From DATFIX01 sp047617305 (lineage in GTDB: Archaea > Halobacteriota > Halobacteria > Halobacteriales > Natrialbaceae): a stretch of 9,298 nt of DNA. The first letter of the stretch is position 1, and each line of letters starts with the position of its first letter. Below are positions 1 through 6,780 of this stretch, piece by piece. The stretch lies in NCBI GenBank assembly GCA_047617305.1, contig JBLGCL010000116.1:1-9298 (forward strand). Direction: 5' to 3'. The notes beneath the pieces were generated by a model. That model ran no database searches and was not told the origin of the DNA. It worked only from the letters and a program-made list of their open reading frames with translations. Position numbers and translations under genes: made by a program.

Positions 1-49
1 GAGCAAAGTCTAGACGGCTTTGCGACGCGATCGACAGATTACCTTACCG

Positions 50-1018
50 ATGAGTCGGAATATCGAGTCCGATTCGACCCCACAAGGCTACATCCCCTTC
101 CAAGAGGCGAAGGAATCGCTCCCATCCCCGACTCAGAAGCGCGTCTCTGACGGGGTCGCGCTGGAGACGATGCACGTTTCCGGCGCCGGGCCCGCGCTCG
201 TGTTCGTCCACGGTGGCCTCGGGTCGCCCTGGAACCCGTTTCCCCAGTTGCACGCATTCGCGGGCGACCGTGAGTTGGTCACCTACGCGCTCGCCGGCAA
301 CAGGAACTCGACGACCCGACTGGAGCAGTCACTCGACGGCCACGTTATCGACCTTCGCAATCTCCTCGATTTGCTTGTCATCGACCGACCGATCGTTCAC
401 GGGCACAGCTACGGCACTGCGATCGCCATCGAGTATGCAAGGGACCACCCGACGAGCGGACTCGTCCTCCATGGGGGCGGCGATCACGACCTTACGCCGG
501 CGTGGGAGAAACCGCTGCTCCGGCTGTTCCTCGCGCTCCGGCTGTATCGATTCCCGTCGAACAGACTCTTGATGCGACAACTCGCCCACACCGTTGGAGC
601 TCATGAAACGACCGCGCGGGCGGTACTCGATGACTTTCTGCAGTCGAACCCGCTGCCGCACCGTCGGTCCGCGTGGAGGACGGTCACGGAGGCGTTCTGG
701 GGATACGACGGCCGCGACGACATGGACCGGATAGACTGTCCGACCTTGGTGATCCACGGCCCCGCCGATGGGATCGTCCCACTGTCCGTGGCACGGAAAA
801 CTGCAGGGCGGATCGATGATAGCGTGTTCTGTCGACTCGAACGCACCGGCCATATCGGACTGATCGAGCGGCCAGCCGTGTACAACAGCTTGCTTCGAGC
901 CGTCTGGAGAACTGTCGAAGAAAACGATCCCCTGATTGACGCCGTGACCGCGGTACCTGACACGGAGGTCCAGACCTCTCGCACCACCGAGGGCCATACC
1001 GACGAGTCATACTACTGA
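50..1018 (+). CDS. alpha/beta-hydrolase fold protein
   Basis: A 322-aa protein with the alpha/beta-hydrolase layout, probably cytoplasmic as no signal peptide or membrane span is seen. The oxyanion-hole strand LVFVHGG is near residues 50-56. The nucleophile elbow GHSYG is at 118-122 with Ser120 as nucleophile. The acid is probably Asp240 in HGPADGIVP and the catalytic His is His268 in GHIGLIERP, so the triad is intact and in order. The lid region (about 150-220) is Arg/Leu rich. A 25-30 residue hydrophilic tail follows the core. The frame stays open upstream to a TTG at 20, but the ATG at 50 gives a normal N-terminus and is preferred. The substrate cannot be read from sequence: esterase, epoxide-hydrolase-like and haloperoxidase-like members share these motifs. 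The family call is firm, the reaction unknown. It converges with the small gene at 1077-1283. Confidence 0.9.
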   Translation: MSRNIESDSTPQGYIPFQEAKESLPSPTQKRVSDGVALETMHVSGAGPALVFVHGGLGSPWNPFPQLHAFAGDRELVTYALAGNRNSTTRLEQSLDGHVIDLRNLLDLLVIDRPIVHGHSYGTAIAIEYARDHPTSGLVLHGGGDHDLTPAWEKPLLRLFLALRLYRFPSNRLLMRQLAHTVGAHETTARAVLDDFLQSNPLPHRRSAWRTVTEAFWGYDGRDDMDRIDCPTLVIHGPADGIVPLSVARKTAGRIDDSVFCRLERTGHIGLIERPAVYNSLLRAVWRTVEENDPLIDAVTAVPDTEVQTSRTTEGHTDESYY

Positions 1019-1076
1019 GAGCGTATGATCGTTCGCGAGGTGTGCTTAATTGAACACGACCCCTGTCTTCCCACGT

Positions 1077-1283
1077 TCAGTGATCACGTTGGCGTTCTTC
1101 AAGCTCGTGTGCCTGCTCGCTTATTGTAGAGAGCTCACGGGCTGCCTCGTCATCGCCCCCTCCATGGGCCACTCGTACAGACAAGTCCAGCGGGGAGGGA
1201 ACGAAACGAGCATCATCGTCATCATCGGTTCTCTCACCCCCGCGAAAGAGGGCGACGAACAGTTCCCACATGCTGGAGACCAT
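1077..1283 (-). CDS. small acidic protein, conserved-looking haloarchaeal hypothetical
   Basis: A 68-aa protein. It has a short hydrophobic N-terminus (WELFVALF, residues 6-13), an acidic run of five Asp (20-24), a core FVPSPLDLSVRVAHGG (27-42), and a charged, probably helical C-terminus (44-68, many Glu/Gln/Arg). The style resembles small uncharacterised proteins I associate with haloarchaea, but I cannot confirm this by search. The ATG at 1283 is chosen because an A/T-rich TATA-like element is centred about 25 nt upstream, fitting a leaderless transcript. An in-frame ATG at 1316 would overlap that element, and another at 1271 is possible. A 102-codon frame on the opposite strand over the same bases lacks haloarchaeal composition. 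Function unknown; the hydrophobic start could be a membrane-attachment helix. Confidence 0.6.
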   Translation of the reverse strand: MVSSMWELFVALFRGGERTDDDDDARFVPSPLDLSVRVAHGGGDDEAARELSTISEQAHELEERQRDH

Positions 1284-1302
1284 ATCCGACACTACGGAAG
1301 TG

Positions 1303-1313
1303 TAAAACATAAG
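1303..1313 (-). promoter_or_regulatory. TATA-like element for the small acidic protein gene
   Basis: Read on the minus strand this is CTTATGTTTTA, an A/T island centred about 25 nt before the ATG at 1283. This matches the expected position of an archaeal TATA box for a leaderless mRNA. No mapped start site is available. Confidence 0.45.
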
Positions 1314-1444
1314 CATTCACTTGACCGCCTACAGCCAGAATTCTACTGGCGGCAATAGTGTGCGACTAGGTCAGAACACGCGCACCACCCAAATCGAAAA
1401 GTCCGCTTGGACATAGTTACCAATATACCTCCACACACGCTCAA

Positions 1445-2176
1445 TCGAGAACCCGACAGTTCCTCCTGTCGGGCGTCGATCGGTCACGGACGTGGCGAGC
1501 ACTCGCCCTCGCCGTCGGCCTGGGTATTGCGACAGCAGTACTACGGATCGGAGCACCGTCCTCGCCCGGAGTCGGTCTTGTGTTTGGGCTTCTCCAGCGT
1601 TTATCCTCGAAGCAGCGCCGGCAGCGATGCTGACGGAAGGGATCGGCGTGATCACGATGGTTGGGCTGGCGACGATCCCCGCTTACCTGAACGAGGGCTA
1701 CGTTCCAAGCCTGCTTGTAGCGGCACTCCCGAGCTATGGCCACTACGTATTCAACGGGCCGGGTGCGGCCCCCCTCTGGGCAGCGACCTATGTTCTTCCG
1801 TTCGCGATGACTGCGGGGCCCCTCGGCTTCCTCCTCGGGGTCGGAGGGCGCTGGGGCCCGCGGCCGGGCTAGACCACCGCCACCGTTCGCCGACGCCTGG
1901 CCGACCGAACTCCTCCCGCTCGATCCGACGTTCGTCCTGTTCGGGGTCAGCGAGGTGCTGTTCGGGCTCTTGCTGCTCGCCGACTGGCACACCCCGACGG
2001 TTGCGGCGCTAACGGCGCTGTCGCTGGTGGGTGTCGTGGCCAACCTCTGCGTGGGTGTCGCGGTCGGGGGGCCGTACGTGGACGTTCTGATCCGTGACCT
2101 GGGCTTGGCGCTCCTCGCGTTCGGGGTCGCGCTGGAGGCGGGGGCGCCCCGAAGCGGGACGCATCGCGGCCCGTAA
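1445..2176 (+). pseudogene. multi-pass membrane protein gene, broken by two frameshifts and without a start codon
   Basis: Three consecutive hydrophobic segments in alternating frames read as one membrane protein. The first (about 1481-1597) contains WRALALAVGLGIATAVLRIG and ends near VFGLLQ. The frame then switches to give FILEAAPAAMLTEG, IPAYLNEGYVPS and LPFAMTAGPLGFLLG, ending at a stop at 1870-1872. From about 1880 the first frame resumes with FADAWPTELLPLDPTFVLFG, LLLLADW and a final helical pair ending near residue LALLAFGVALE, with a stop at 2174-2176. I count roughly six to eight membrane segments and about 235 residues in all. The first switch looks like a one-base loss near 1595-1600; the second lies in a G/C-rich stretch at 1845-1875. 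No ATG, GTG or TTG opens the first segment. The fragments from 1627 or 1955 could be read as short genes, but continuity of the membrane protein argues against that. Sequencing error cannot be excluded. Function unknown. Confidence 0.65.
1452..1473. repeat. 8-bp perfect inverted repeat with 6-nt loop
   Basis: CCCGACAG at 1452-1459 is matched by its reverse complement CTGTCGGG at 1466-1473. It lies at the front of the decayed membrane-protein gene, where the start codon should be. It may be an old operator, a hairpin, or chance. Confidence 0.5.
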
Positions 2177-2247
2177 CGAGCCATTTATCCGACGAGTGAT
2201 ACCCCTTCGGTTGCGAAACCGGTCGCCGCTCCGCGGTCCGGCCCGGG

Positions 2248-2724
2248 CTAGTTCTTTATTTCCGCCTGGAGCGCCTCGAGTTCCTCGACGACCCGGCGAG
2301 CGTCCGCCACTTTTTCCCGCCCGCGCCGGTGGAGGTTGTCGACGTTCGATGCCGTCGTGTCCGTCGCCGCCGCCGCTTCCTGCCGATCCACGCCGACGAC
2401 CTCCCGAAGGAGGTACGCCAGGGCCTGCCGTTCGGTGAGGACCGCGCCCGAGAGTCGTTCGGCCACGTCGCGACTGGTATCGATCAGCGCGTCGACGTCC
2501 GCCGTTTGCACGGTCCAGTCCGCACAGTGGAGGCAGGTCGCCCGGACCTCCGCCTGCAACCGACCGACCGGGTGCGTCGTCGCGTACCCGCAACCGGTGC
2601 AGGTGAAGGACCGCTCGACGTATCGTTCCTCGGCCTCGCCATCCCGTTCGTCGTTCGGGGTGTCCGAACCCGAACCCGAACCCTGGCCCGTCATGTCATC
2701 CGCATCGCTGTGCTCCCCGCTCAT
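2248..2724 (-). CDS. zinc-ribbon plus sigma-like HTH transcriptional regulator
   Basis: A 158-aa protein from the ATG at 2724. Residues 1-36 are a low-complexity Gly/Ser/Asp/Glu stretch. A zinc ribbon follows with CTGC (Cys42, Cys45) and CLHC (Cys64, Cys67). Residues 96-145 form a sigma-region-4/Tfx-like helix-turn-helix (LTERQALAYLLREVVGVDRQ, then an ATDTTASNVDNLHRRGREK recognition segment), and the C-terminus is a Glu-rich helix. Haloarchaea carry many such proteins, annotated as DNA-binding or sigma-factor-like HTH proteins. They work with the archaeal TBP/TFB polymerase and are not true sigma factors. In-frame ATGs also occur at 2736 and 2694. The 2736 ATG lies inside the inverted repeat and is less likely, while 2694 would give 148 aa with both domains intact. 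It is divergent from the oxidoreductase at 2985, a possible target by position only. Confidence 0.85.
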   Translation of the reverse strand: MSGEHSDADDMTGQGSGSGSDTPNDERDGEAEERYVERSFTCTGCGYATTHPVGRLQAEVRATCLHCADWTVQTADVDALIDTSRDVAERLSGAVLTERQALAYLLREVVGVDRQEAAAATDTTASNVDNLHRRGREKVADARRVVEELEALQAEIKN

Positions 2725-2730
2725 AAGACT

Positions 2731-2750
2731 TTGCATCTTTTTCGATGCAA
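2731..2750. promoter_or_regulatory. perfect inverted repeat at the regulator promoter, candidate operator
   Basis: TTGCATC (2731-2737) and GATGCAA (2744-2750) are exact reverse complements around a 6-nt T-rich centre. Relative to the ATG at 2724 this spans about -7 to -26, where TBP/TFB and polymerase would bind. A dimer bound here would block the gene, so autorepression is an inference. Confidence 0.45.
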
Positions 2751-2954
2751 TACCGGCCGGTCTTCGTTCGGCACCCCAGGTATGACCGTCGCCACGGACG
2801 GGACGGGGGCGGCACTGACGCCACGTCGGCCATCTGGTTGCGACGGGGGACGACCAGGATCGGGAGCACGACCGTCAGCGATCCCGGGGGCCCACCGGCT
2901 GGTTCTCGCCCAACGTGTCTTCCCACCGCGACAACGCCGACGCCGTTACGCAAC
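2751..2954. other. intergenic region between divergent regulator and oxidoreductase, no gene seen
   Basis: The open frame of the oxidoreductase extends to 2745, but this stretch lacks the acidic haloarchaeal composition and reads Arg/Pro/Thr-rich in all frames. The minus-strand frames are no more convincing. I see no tRNA-like or strong hairpin structure. It probably carries upstream regulatory sequence for the divergent pair. Confidence 0.5.
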
Positions 2955-2962
2955 CGTTTTAG
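2955..2962 (+). promoter_or_regulatory. TATA-like element for the oxidoreductase gene
   Basis: CGTTTTAG in a G/C-rich surround, centred about 26 nt before the ATG at 2985. The spacing fits a leaderless transcript and supports that ATG over the longer open frame. Confidence 0.5.
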
Positions 2963-2984
2963 CCGCCCCCTCAAAGCCGAATGT

Positions 2985-4388
2985 ATGAGCACGCACGTCG
3001 CCATCGTCGGCGCGTACGGCAGCGCCGGCGTGGCGGTCGCGAACGACCTGGCCGACGAACCGGACGTAGAACTCACGCTGATCGACGACGGGGATCCCGG
3101 CGGCGGCCTCTGCATTCTGCGGGGCTGCATGCCCTCGAAGGAGGTGCTCTCCGCGGCGGAACACCGGTTCGCCGCGCGGAAGGACGGCCGCCTGACGGGC
3201 GACCGCCCGGAGGTCGATCTCGAGCGCGTCGTCGAGACGAAGGACGAACATATCTCGGGGTTCGCGCAGCACCGCCGGGACAACGTGGCGTCACTGGCGG
3301 AGCGCGAGAACGTCGAATTCATCCACGACACGGCCCGGTTCGTCGGCGACCGTCAGCTGGAGGTCGACGACCGGATCATCGAGCCGGACTACGTCGTGAT
3401 CGCGACGGGGTCGGACGTCAACCTCCCCCCGATTCCGGGCATCCGGGACGCACCGGTCCAGACCAGCGCGGACGTCCTCGATTCGACGTCCTTCGGGGAC
3501 ACGGGGATCGTCCTGGGGATCGGCTACATCGGGCTCGAACTCGTGCCCTACCTCACCGAGGCCGCCGGGATGGACCTCACCGTCGTCGAGTTGCTCCCCG
3601 GCGCCCTCATGGAAGCCGACGAGCCGTTCGGTGACGAGGTCGTCGAATACTACCGCGATCACTTCGACCTGGATATCCATCTCAGCGCCCAGACCCGGGA
3701 GATAGAGACTACGGAGGACGGCGTCCGGGCGCACGTCGAACTCGAGGACGGCGAGGAGACGACGTTCGAGGCAGATCAGTTGTTCGCGTTCACCGGGCGG
3801 GAACCCTCGCTGGACACGCTGAACCTCGACGCCACCTCGCTGTCGCCGGACGAGGGGTGGGTCGCGGACACGATGCAGGCCCGCAGCGACGAGCGCGTGT
3901 TCGTCGTCGGCGACGCCAACGGGCGTGAACCGATCCTCCACGTCGCTAAGGAGGAGGGCTTTACCGCCGCCGAGAACGTTCTGCGCCACCGCGACGGCGA
4001 GTCGCTCGTCGAGTACGAGAACGTCCACCACCACGTCGTGTTCTCCGGGCTCGGCGTGCTGCCGTTCGCTCGCGTCGGGCACTCGTCCGAATCCGCGAGG
4101 GAGGCCGGCATCGACCATCACGTCGTCACGACCGAGGCGTCCAGCGACGGCGTGTTCAAGGCCAAGGACGTTGCGGATGGACTTGCGCGACTCGTCGTCG
4201 CCGAGGACGGCACGGTGCTGGGCTACCAGGGCCTGCACTACCACGCCGACGTCATGGCCAAGACGATGCAACTGGCCGTCGAGATGGAACTCGACGTGCG
4301 CGATATCCCCGACCGGGCCTACCACCCCACGACGCCCGAAATCCTCGACAGCCTGGTCACGGACGCGGCAGCGATAGTCGACAACTGA
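2985..4388 (+). CDS. FAD/NAD pyridine nucleotide-disulfide oxidoreductase (dihydrolipoamide-dehydrogenase-like)
   Basis: A 467-aa protein, the usual length for class I disulfide oxidoreductases. The redox disulfide motif GGLCILRGCMPSK has Cys43 and Cys48 in the CX4C spacing of lipoamide dehydrogenase, glutathione reductase and mercuric reductase. The first FAD-binding turn reads VGAYGSAG (8-15), which departs from the standard GxGxxG. A normal ATG motif (IATGSD, 139-144), an NAD-binding GIGYIGLE (178-185) and the second FAD motif VFVVGD (305-310) follow. The C-terminal dimer domain carries HPTTPE (His447, Glu452), the His-Glu pair that completes the partner subunit's active site. These residues predict an active homodimer that passes electrons from NAD(P)H to a disulfide or the reverse. 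The substrate is unknown. No 2-oxoacid dehydrogenase E1/E2 genes are near, so a role in that complex is not supported. Transcribed away from the regulator at 2248-2724. Confidence 0.88.
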   Translation: MSTHVAIVGAYGSAGVAVANDLADEPDVELTLIDDGDPGGGLCILRGCMPSKEVLSAAEHRFAARKDGRLTGDRPEVDLERVVETKDEHISGFAQHRRDNVASLAERENVEFIHDTARFVGDRQLEVDDRIIEPDYVVIATGSDVNLPPIPGIRDAPVQTSADVLDSTSFGDTGIVLGIGYIGLELVPYLTEAAGMDLTVVELLPGALMEADEPFGDEVVEYYRDHFDLDIHLSAQTREIETTEDGVRAHVELEDGEETTFEADQLFAFTGREPSLDTLNLDATSLSPDEGWVADTMQARSDERVFVVGDANGREPILHVAKEEGFTAAENVLRHRDGESLVEYENVHHHVVFSGLGVLPFARVGHSSESAREAGIDHHVVTTEASSDGVFKAKDVADGLARLVVAEDGTVLGYQGLHYHADVMAKTMQLAVEMELDVRDIPDRAYHPTTPEILDSLVTDAAAIVDN

Positions 4389-4606
4389 GGTTGTTGGCCT
4401 CGTTGCCCTGAACCCGAAGATAGCGGACATCCGAAGACGGCCGTCGACCCCCGTCAGAACGCCCCCGACGGCTCGTCCATCCAGGGCTCGCTGCGATATT
4501 CTCTCCGCTGCAGTCCTTGCGTCGCCAGGATTGATCGAGACGGTCGCCACCTTCGATCCCACTCGAAGAGTGGATCCCCTGAGTCCGCGAGGTGGAGCGA
4601 ACTAGA
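4389..4606. other. convergent intergenic gap, nothing identified
   Basis: This lies between the 3' ends of the oxidoreductase and the MATE gene. Frames crossing it are antisense or shifted extensions of the neighbours. I see no T-tract terminator and no clear hairpin. Confidence 0.4.
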
Positions 4607-6127
4607 TCAGTCGTCGGTCTGCGCAGCGCCCGGGCGGTAGTCCCGGCTGATGACCCTCCACTTCCCGGTCGAGAACCGATAGTAGTTGATCGCGGCCGGG
4701 ATCGTGCTCTCGGCGAACAGCGTGAGGTACAGCCCCCAGATCCCGAGTGACGTCGTCGCGCCGAGATACGCCAGCGGAATGGCGACGACGACCATGCCGA
4801 GGAACTGGCTGTAGAACGGCCACCGCGTGTCGCCGGCGCCGGTGAGCGCCCCTGCCATCGTGGCTTTGACGGCCTGGGGCAGGATGGCGACGGCGCCGAC
4901 CAGCACGAGACCGACCGCGATGGGAATCGTCCCCCCCGGCGGGTCGTTGACGAACAGTTCGACGATCGGTTCCGCGAAGACGGCGGCCAACAGGGCAAAG
5001 ACGGCGTAGGTCCCGACGGCCAGGTGGGTGATCTCGACGCCGTAGGACTCGGCGTCCGCTTCGTCCTCCGCGCCGAGTTCCTGTCCCACGAGGCTCGACG
5101 CCGCGAGGCCGAATCCCCACCCGGGCGTGTTCATCAGGCCCCAGATCCGTCGCGCCACGATGTACGCCGCCAGCGTGGTCTGGCCGAACATCCCGACGAT
5201 CGCCAACATCGGGAAGCGCGCCACGGTCCAGACGCTGTTGCGCCCGGTGACCGGGAGGCCGATCTCGACGAGGTCGCGCATCATGCCCCGGTGCAGATAG
5301 CCGGCCACCGGATTGACCCGTGTGGGGAAGTCCTTGGTCCCGGGGACGGAGCCGAACACGAGTCCGCCGGCGAAGACCCCGGTAACCAGCACGTTTGCCA
5401 GGACCGTCCCGGTCGCGGCACCTTCGACCCCCATCCCGAGACCGAAGATGAAAACGGCGTTCAGGCCGATGTTCGTGAGAGCCCCGCCGGACCGGACGAC
5501 CATCGGCGTCCAGGCGTCGTCGACGGCGATGTAGACGCGACTGCCGATCAGGTTCAACCCCGCGAACGGCACGCCGAAGGCGATGATCCGAAGGTACGCG
5601 GCGCCCTGCTCGATCGTGGCCGGTTCGCTGCTGATGACGCCGATGAGTTCGGCCGGAAACAGGAAGAACAGCGCGGCGATCGGCAGCGTCACGAGGACGA
5701 CGAGCGCGAAACTCGATCTGATCGCCTGGGCCATCTCGCCGTACTCGTCGGCCCCGTAGCGCTGGGAAACCAGCGCGATCGCTCCGGCCGCCACCCCTCC
5801 TCCGATCGAAAACGCCATGCCCCAGAACGGCCCCGCCAACCCGACGCCGTTGATGGCGTTGATCCCCGCGACTGCGCCGACCATCGCCACGTCGACGGCG
5901 TTTTTCGACATCCGGGCGATCCCGGTCACGATGCGCGGCCAGGAGAGGTCGGCCGTCCGGCGAGCGCGCTCGCGATCGACGAGGTCGACCCTGGCGAGGC
6001 CGCCCCCGATGGCACAGATCAGCGCGCGAATCGGGTTCGGAAGGCGAGACAGCCGGCGGAGAGGGTTCTGGCGGGGAGACACTCGTTCGTGTGGGTGTTT
6101 CGAATCGATACTCAAAGCGCTTTTCAT
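4607..6127 (-). CDS. MATE-family multidrug/cation antiporter
   Basis: A 506-aa polytopic membrane protein with the two-half MATE layout. Residues 1-60 are a basic cytoplasmic lead. The first-half signature is near 63-84 (ending NAVDVAMVG) and the loop SQRYGADEYGEM at 121-132 corresponds to the family's substrate-gate region. Residues 200-260 contain DDAWTPMVVRSGGALTNIGLN, a typical mid-protein motif. The second half begins near 284 (LVEIGLPVTGRNSVWTVARF), and GAGDTRWPFYSQF (430-442) followed by IPLAYLG (450-456) is the classic late motif. About twelve hydrophobic segments are expected. Family members export organic cations, drugs or flavins in exchange for Na+ or H+; the substrate here is unknown. 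The frame stays open to 6211, but the ATG at 6127 is preferred because upstream residues look untranslated. It converges with the oxidoreductase across 218 nt. Confidence 0.9.
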   Translation of the reverse strand: MKSALSIDSKHPHERVSPRQNPLRRLSRLPNPIRALICAIGGGLARVDLVDRERARRTADLSWPRIVTGIARMSKNAVDVAMVGAVAGINAINGVGLAGPFWGMAFSIGGGVAAGAIALVSQRYGADEYGEMAQAIRSSFALVVLVTLPIAALFFLFPAELIGVISSEPATIEQGAAYLRIIAFGVPFAGLNLIGSRVYIAVDDAWTPMVVRSGGALTNIGLNAVFIFGLGMGVEGAATGTVLANVLVTGVFAGGLVFGSVPGTKDFPTRVNPVAGYLHRGMMRDLVEIGLPVTGRNSVWTVARFPMLAIVGMFGQTTLAAYIVARRIWGLMNTPGWGFGLAASSLVGQELGAEDEADAESYGVEITHLAVGTYAVFALLAAVFAEPIVELFVNDPPGGTIPIAVGLVLVGAVAILPQAVKATMAGALTGAGDTRWPFYSQFLGMVVVAIPLAYLGATTSLGIWGLYLTLFAESTIPAAINYYRFSTGKWRVISRDYRPGAAQTDD

Positions 6128-6195
6128 GTGGGGCGAGGTCGTCCCCGGCGTCGGGTCGGATCCCCGCCAACCAAAAGCATTTCCTCGCGCTTCGC

Positions 6196-6201
6196 GGAGG
6201 A
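6196..6201 (+). promoter_or_regulatory. Shine-Dalgarno-like site before the Val-repeat membrane protein
   Basis: GGAGGA ends 8 nt before the ATG at 6210. A good SD is less common in haloarchaea, where leaderless starts dominate. The GGAGG can also pair with CCTC at 6183-6186 in a small bulged hairpin, provided transcription starts upstream of it. Confidence 0.45.
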
Positions 6202-6209
6202 ATGAGCAC

Positions 6210-6740
6210 ATGAATCCACAGCGAACTGACGTGCTCGTCGACGCCGCCTACGGCGCGTTAATCTTCGTTTCCGTCGCGCTGATCGTCGTCGTCGAAAGGG
6301 ACGTCGGGCTGGCTTTCGGATTCGGCGTGCTGATCGCGTACTTCGTCCACGTCGCCTGGAAGATGTCCCAGTACGATCCCGATTGGATGGTCACCGCGGT
6401 CGAGGAAACCGTCGAGAAGCAGGTCGAGGAGTCGGTGGAGGAAACGGTCGGCGAAACCGTCGACGAAACCGTCGAACACTCGGTGGAGAAGACCGTCGGC
6501 GAGACGGTCCAAAAGCAGGTCGGAGAAACCGTCGAGGCGACGGTCGAAGAGACGGTCGAAGAGACGGTCGAGGAGAAGGTCGAAGAGACGGTGGACGAGA
6601 CGGTCGAGGAAAAGGTCGACGAAACGGTCGAGGAGAAAGTGAACGAAGTGGAAGTCTCCCCGGACGAGGGGAACGAATCGGGCGACGGGGACGGCAGCGA
6701 CGAACCGGAAAACGAAGCGGAAACCACATCCGAAAACTGA
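6210..6740 (+). CDS. membrane-anchored protein with a valine-every-fourth-residue repeat domain
   Basis: A 176-aa protein in three parts. Residues 11-50 are two closely spaced hydrophobic segments (around GALIFVSVALIVVV and FGFGVLIAYFVHVAW), probably a helical hairpin in the membrane. Residues 64-144 are a repeat in which Val occupies positions 64, 68, 72 and every fourth residue to 144, 21 valines without a break. The three intervening positions are mostly Glu/Asp/Gly, Glu/Lys/Ala and Thr/Ser/Gln/Lys. Residues 150-176 form an acidic Gly/Asp/Glu/Ser tail. With two helices crossing, both ends would face the same side, which charge suggests is the cytoplasm. A period of four is too long for a heptad coiled coil. 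I know no function for this family. The ATG at 6210 has an SD upstream. The gene is divergent from the MATE exporter. Confidence 0.85.
   Translation: MNPQRTDVLVDAAYGALIFVSVALIVVVERDVGLAFGFGVLIAYFVHVAWKMSQYDPDWMVTAVEETVEKQVEESVEETVGETVDETVEHSVEKTVGETVQKQVGETVEATVEETVEETVEEKVEETVDETVEEKVDETVEEKVNEVEVSPDEGNESGDGDGSDEPENEAETTSEN
6399..6641 (+). repeat. in-frame 12-bp degenerate tandem repeat coding for V-E-E-T-like tetrapeptides
   Basis: About 20 copies of a 12-nt unit close to GTCGAGGAAACG run head to tail without a break in frame. Copies differ at synonymous and some non-synonymous sites, while the GTC/GTG codon for Val is kept in every copy. This points to old expansion followed by selection on the protein, with some slippage possible. 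Confidence 0.85.
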
Positions 6741-6745
6741 TGCGC

Positions 6746-6780
6746 ACGGTCGGTAGAAGGTCGAACCAGGAACCGACCGT
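6746..6780. repeat. 9-bp inverted repeat just after the Val-repeat gene
   Basis: ACGGTCGGT (6746-6754) pairs with ACCGACCGT (6772-6780) around a 17-nt loop, starting six bases after the stop codon. It could be a 3'-end hairpin. No T-tract follows, so a terminator call is uncertain. Confidence 0.4.

Noticed and set aside
1955..2176. Separate 73-aa membrane protein starting at GTG 1955
   Set aside because: The same frame continues upstream with fitting sequence to about 1880, so it is better read as the 3' part of the broken membrane-protein gene.
2208..2221. CGGTT-GCGA-AACCG hairpin between the pseudogene and the regulator stop codon
   Set aside because: The 5-bp stem is too short and has no T-tract, so I do not call it a terminator.
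2745..2984. N-terminal extension of the oxidoreductase
   Set aside because: The added residues are unlike the family, which starts directly at the FAD-binding strand, and a TATA-like element lies just before the ATG at 2985.
3291..4562. 423-codon minus-strand frame opposite the oxidoreductase
   Set aside because: It is the mirror of a gene with clear motifs. Long antisense frames are expected in high-GC DNA, and it has no recognisable domain.
5024..6205. 393-codon plus-strand frame opposite the MATE gene
   Set aside because: Highly charged, no motifs, and antisense to a well-supported transporter.
4602..6209. 535-codon minus-strand frame overlapping the MATE gene in another frame
   Set aside because: It is dominated by Arg, Gly and Asp and has no membrane segments, whereas the overlapping frame carries full MATE motifs.
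6399..6641. Tandem repeat as a CRISPR array
   Set aside because: Units are 12 nt, contiguous, without spacers, and kept in frame within a protein gene.
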